Source of the DNA: Bacteroidota bacterium
Lineage (GTDB): Bacteria > Bacteroidota > Bacteroidia > Cytophagales > Cyclobacteriaceae
Direction: 5' to 3'
NCBI GenBank assembly: GCA_023417065.1
Contig: JAEZGH010000063.1
Coordinates: 1 to 30,532 of the forward strand
Length of the DNA: 30,532 nt
The notes beneath the pieces were generated by a model. It was not told the DNA's origin. It worked only from the letters and a program-made list of their open reading frames with translations, and searched no databases. Positions 30,516 to 30,532 of the stretch are shown one piece after another (position 1 is the first letter of the stretch; each line of letters starts with the position of its first letter). The position numbers and the translations under genes are program-made.

Positions 30516-30523
30516 CAAAGGTA
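30516..30523 (-). promoter_or_regulatory. -7 element of the str operon (rpsL) promoter
   Basis: On the minus strand TACCTTTG matches the Bacteroidota TAnnTTTG element, followed by CAGTCC as at the rplC promoter. It lies 40 bases before the rpsL start. The -33 box would fall beyond the right edge of the window, so only half of the promoter can be seen. Confidence 0.7.
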
Positions 30524-30532
30524 TTTAAAGTA

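Noticed and set aside
1..30532. CRISPR arrays, tRNA or rRNA genes, toxin-antitoxin or phage defence systems
   Set aside because: Looked for in the intergenic regions; no regular repeats, cloverleaf structures or characteristic proteins were seen.

Overview
The window comes from a member of the phylum Bacteroidota. Three ribosomal-protein promoters match the TTTG / TAnnTTTG type of that phylum. Start codons are preceded by A-rich sequence instead of Shine-Dalgarno motifs. Protein features (Tat-exported molybdenum hydroxylase, MOSC, HemJ, SCO, small c-type cytochromes) suit an aerobic, Cytophagales-like heterotroph. That lower rank is inference only; there is no rRNA in the window.

Layout. Positions 1-14170, minus strand, hold the S10-spc-alpha ribosomal protein supercluster read from right to left: rplC, rplD, rplW, rplB, rpsS, rplV, rpsC, rplP, rpmC, rpsQ, rplN, rplX, rplE, rpsN, rpsH, rplF, rplR, rpsE, rpmD, rplO, secY, map, infA, rpmJ, rpsM, rpsK, rpsD, rpoA and the first codons of rplQ. 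Positions 27082-30532, minus strand, hold the str operon (rpsL, rpsG, fusA) plus rpsJ, the normal first gene of the S10 operon. rpsJ and rplC, normally neighbours, are separated by about 12.9 kb.

The intervening block is almost all on the plus strand. It starts with a FecCD/BtuC-type ABC permease and its ATPase, then a short alpha-glucan phosphorylase homologue that lacks the lysine that normally binds pyridoxal phosphate, followed by a strong terminator. Next is a compact operon for MOSC protein, HemJ, a SCO lipoprotein and a cytochrome c lipoprotein. One secreted DUF2141-like protein lies on the minus strand, tail to tail with that operon. The last unit encodes a periplasmic molybdenum hydroxylase (2Fe-2S subunit and Tat-exported molybdopterin subunit), a paralogous cytochrome c, XdhC, a small secreted NTF2-like protein and MocA. 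A bidirectional terminator is shared by mocA and rpsJ.

How it works together. The ribosomal genes form the translation and secretion core. The separated rplC half has its own exact promoter and a structured leader, and a third exact promoter sits inside the cluster before rpsH. The molybdenum unit looks self-contained: MocA makes the cytosine dinucleotide cofactor, XdhC delivers it, the two-subunit enzyme oxidises an unknown periplasmic substrate, and the cytochrome takes the electrons. The MOSC-HemJ-SCO-cytochrome operon concerns molybdenum, heme and copper cofactors of electron transfer. Points most worth a second look are the missing PLP lysine, the split operon with its replacement promoter and leader, and a 10-bp inverted repeat that buries the start codon of the NTF2-like gene.
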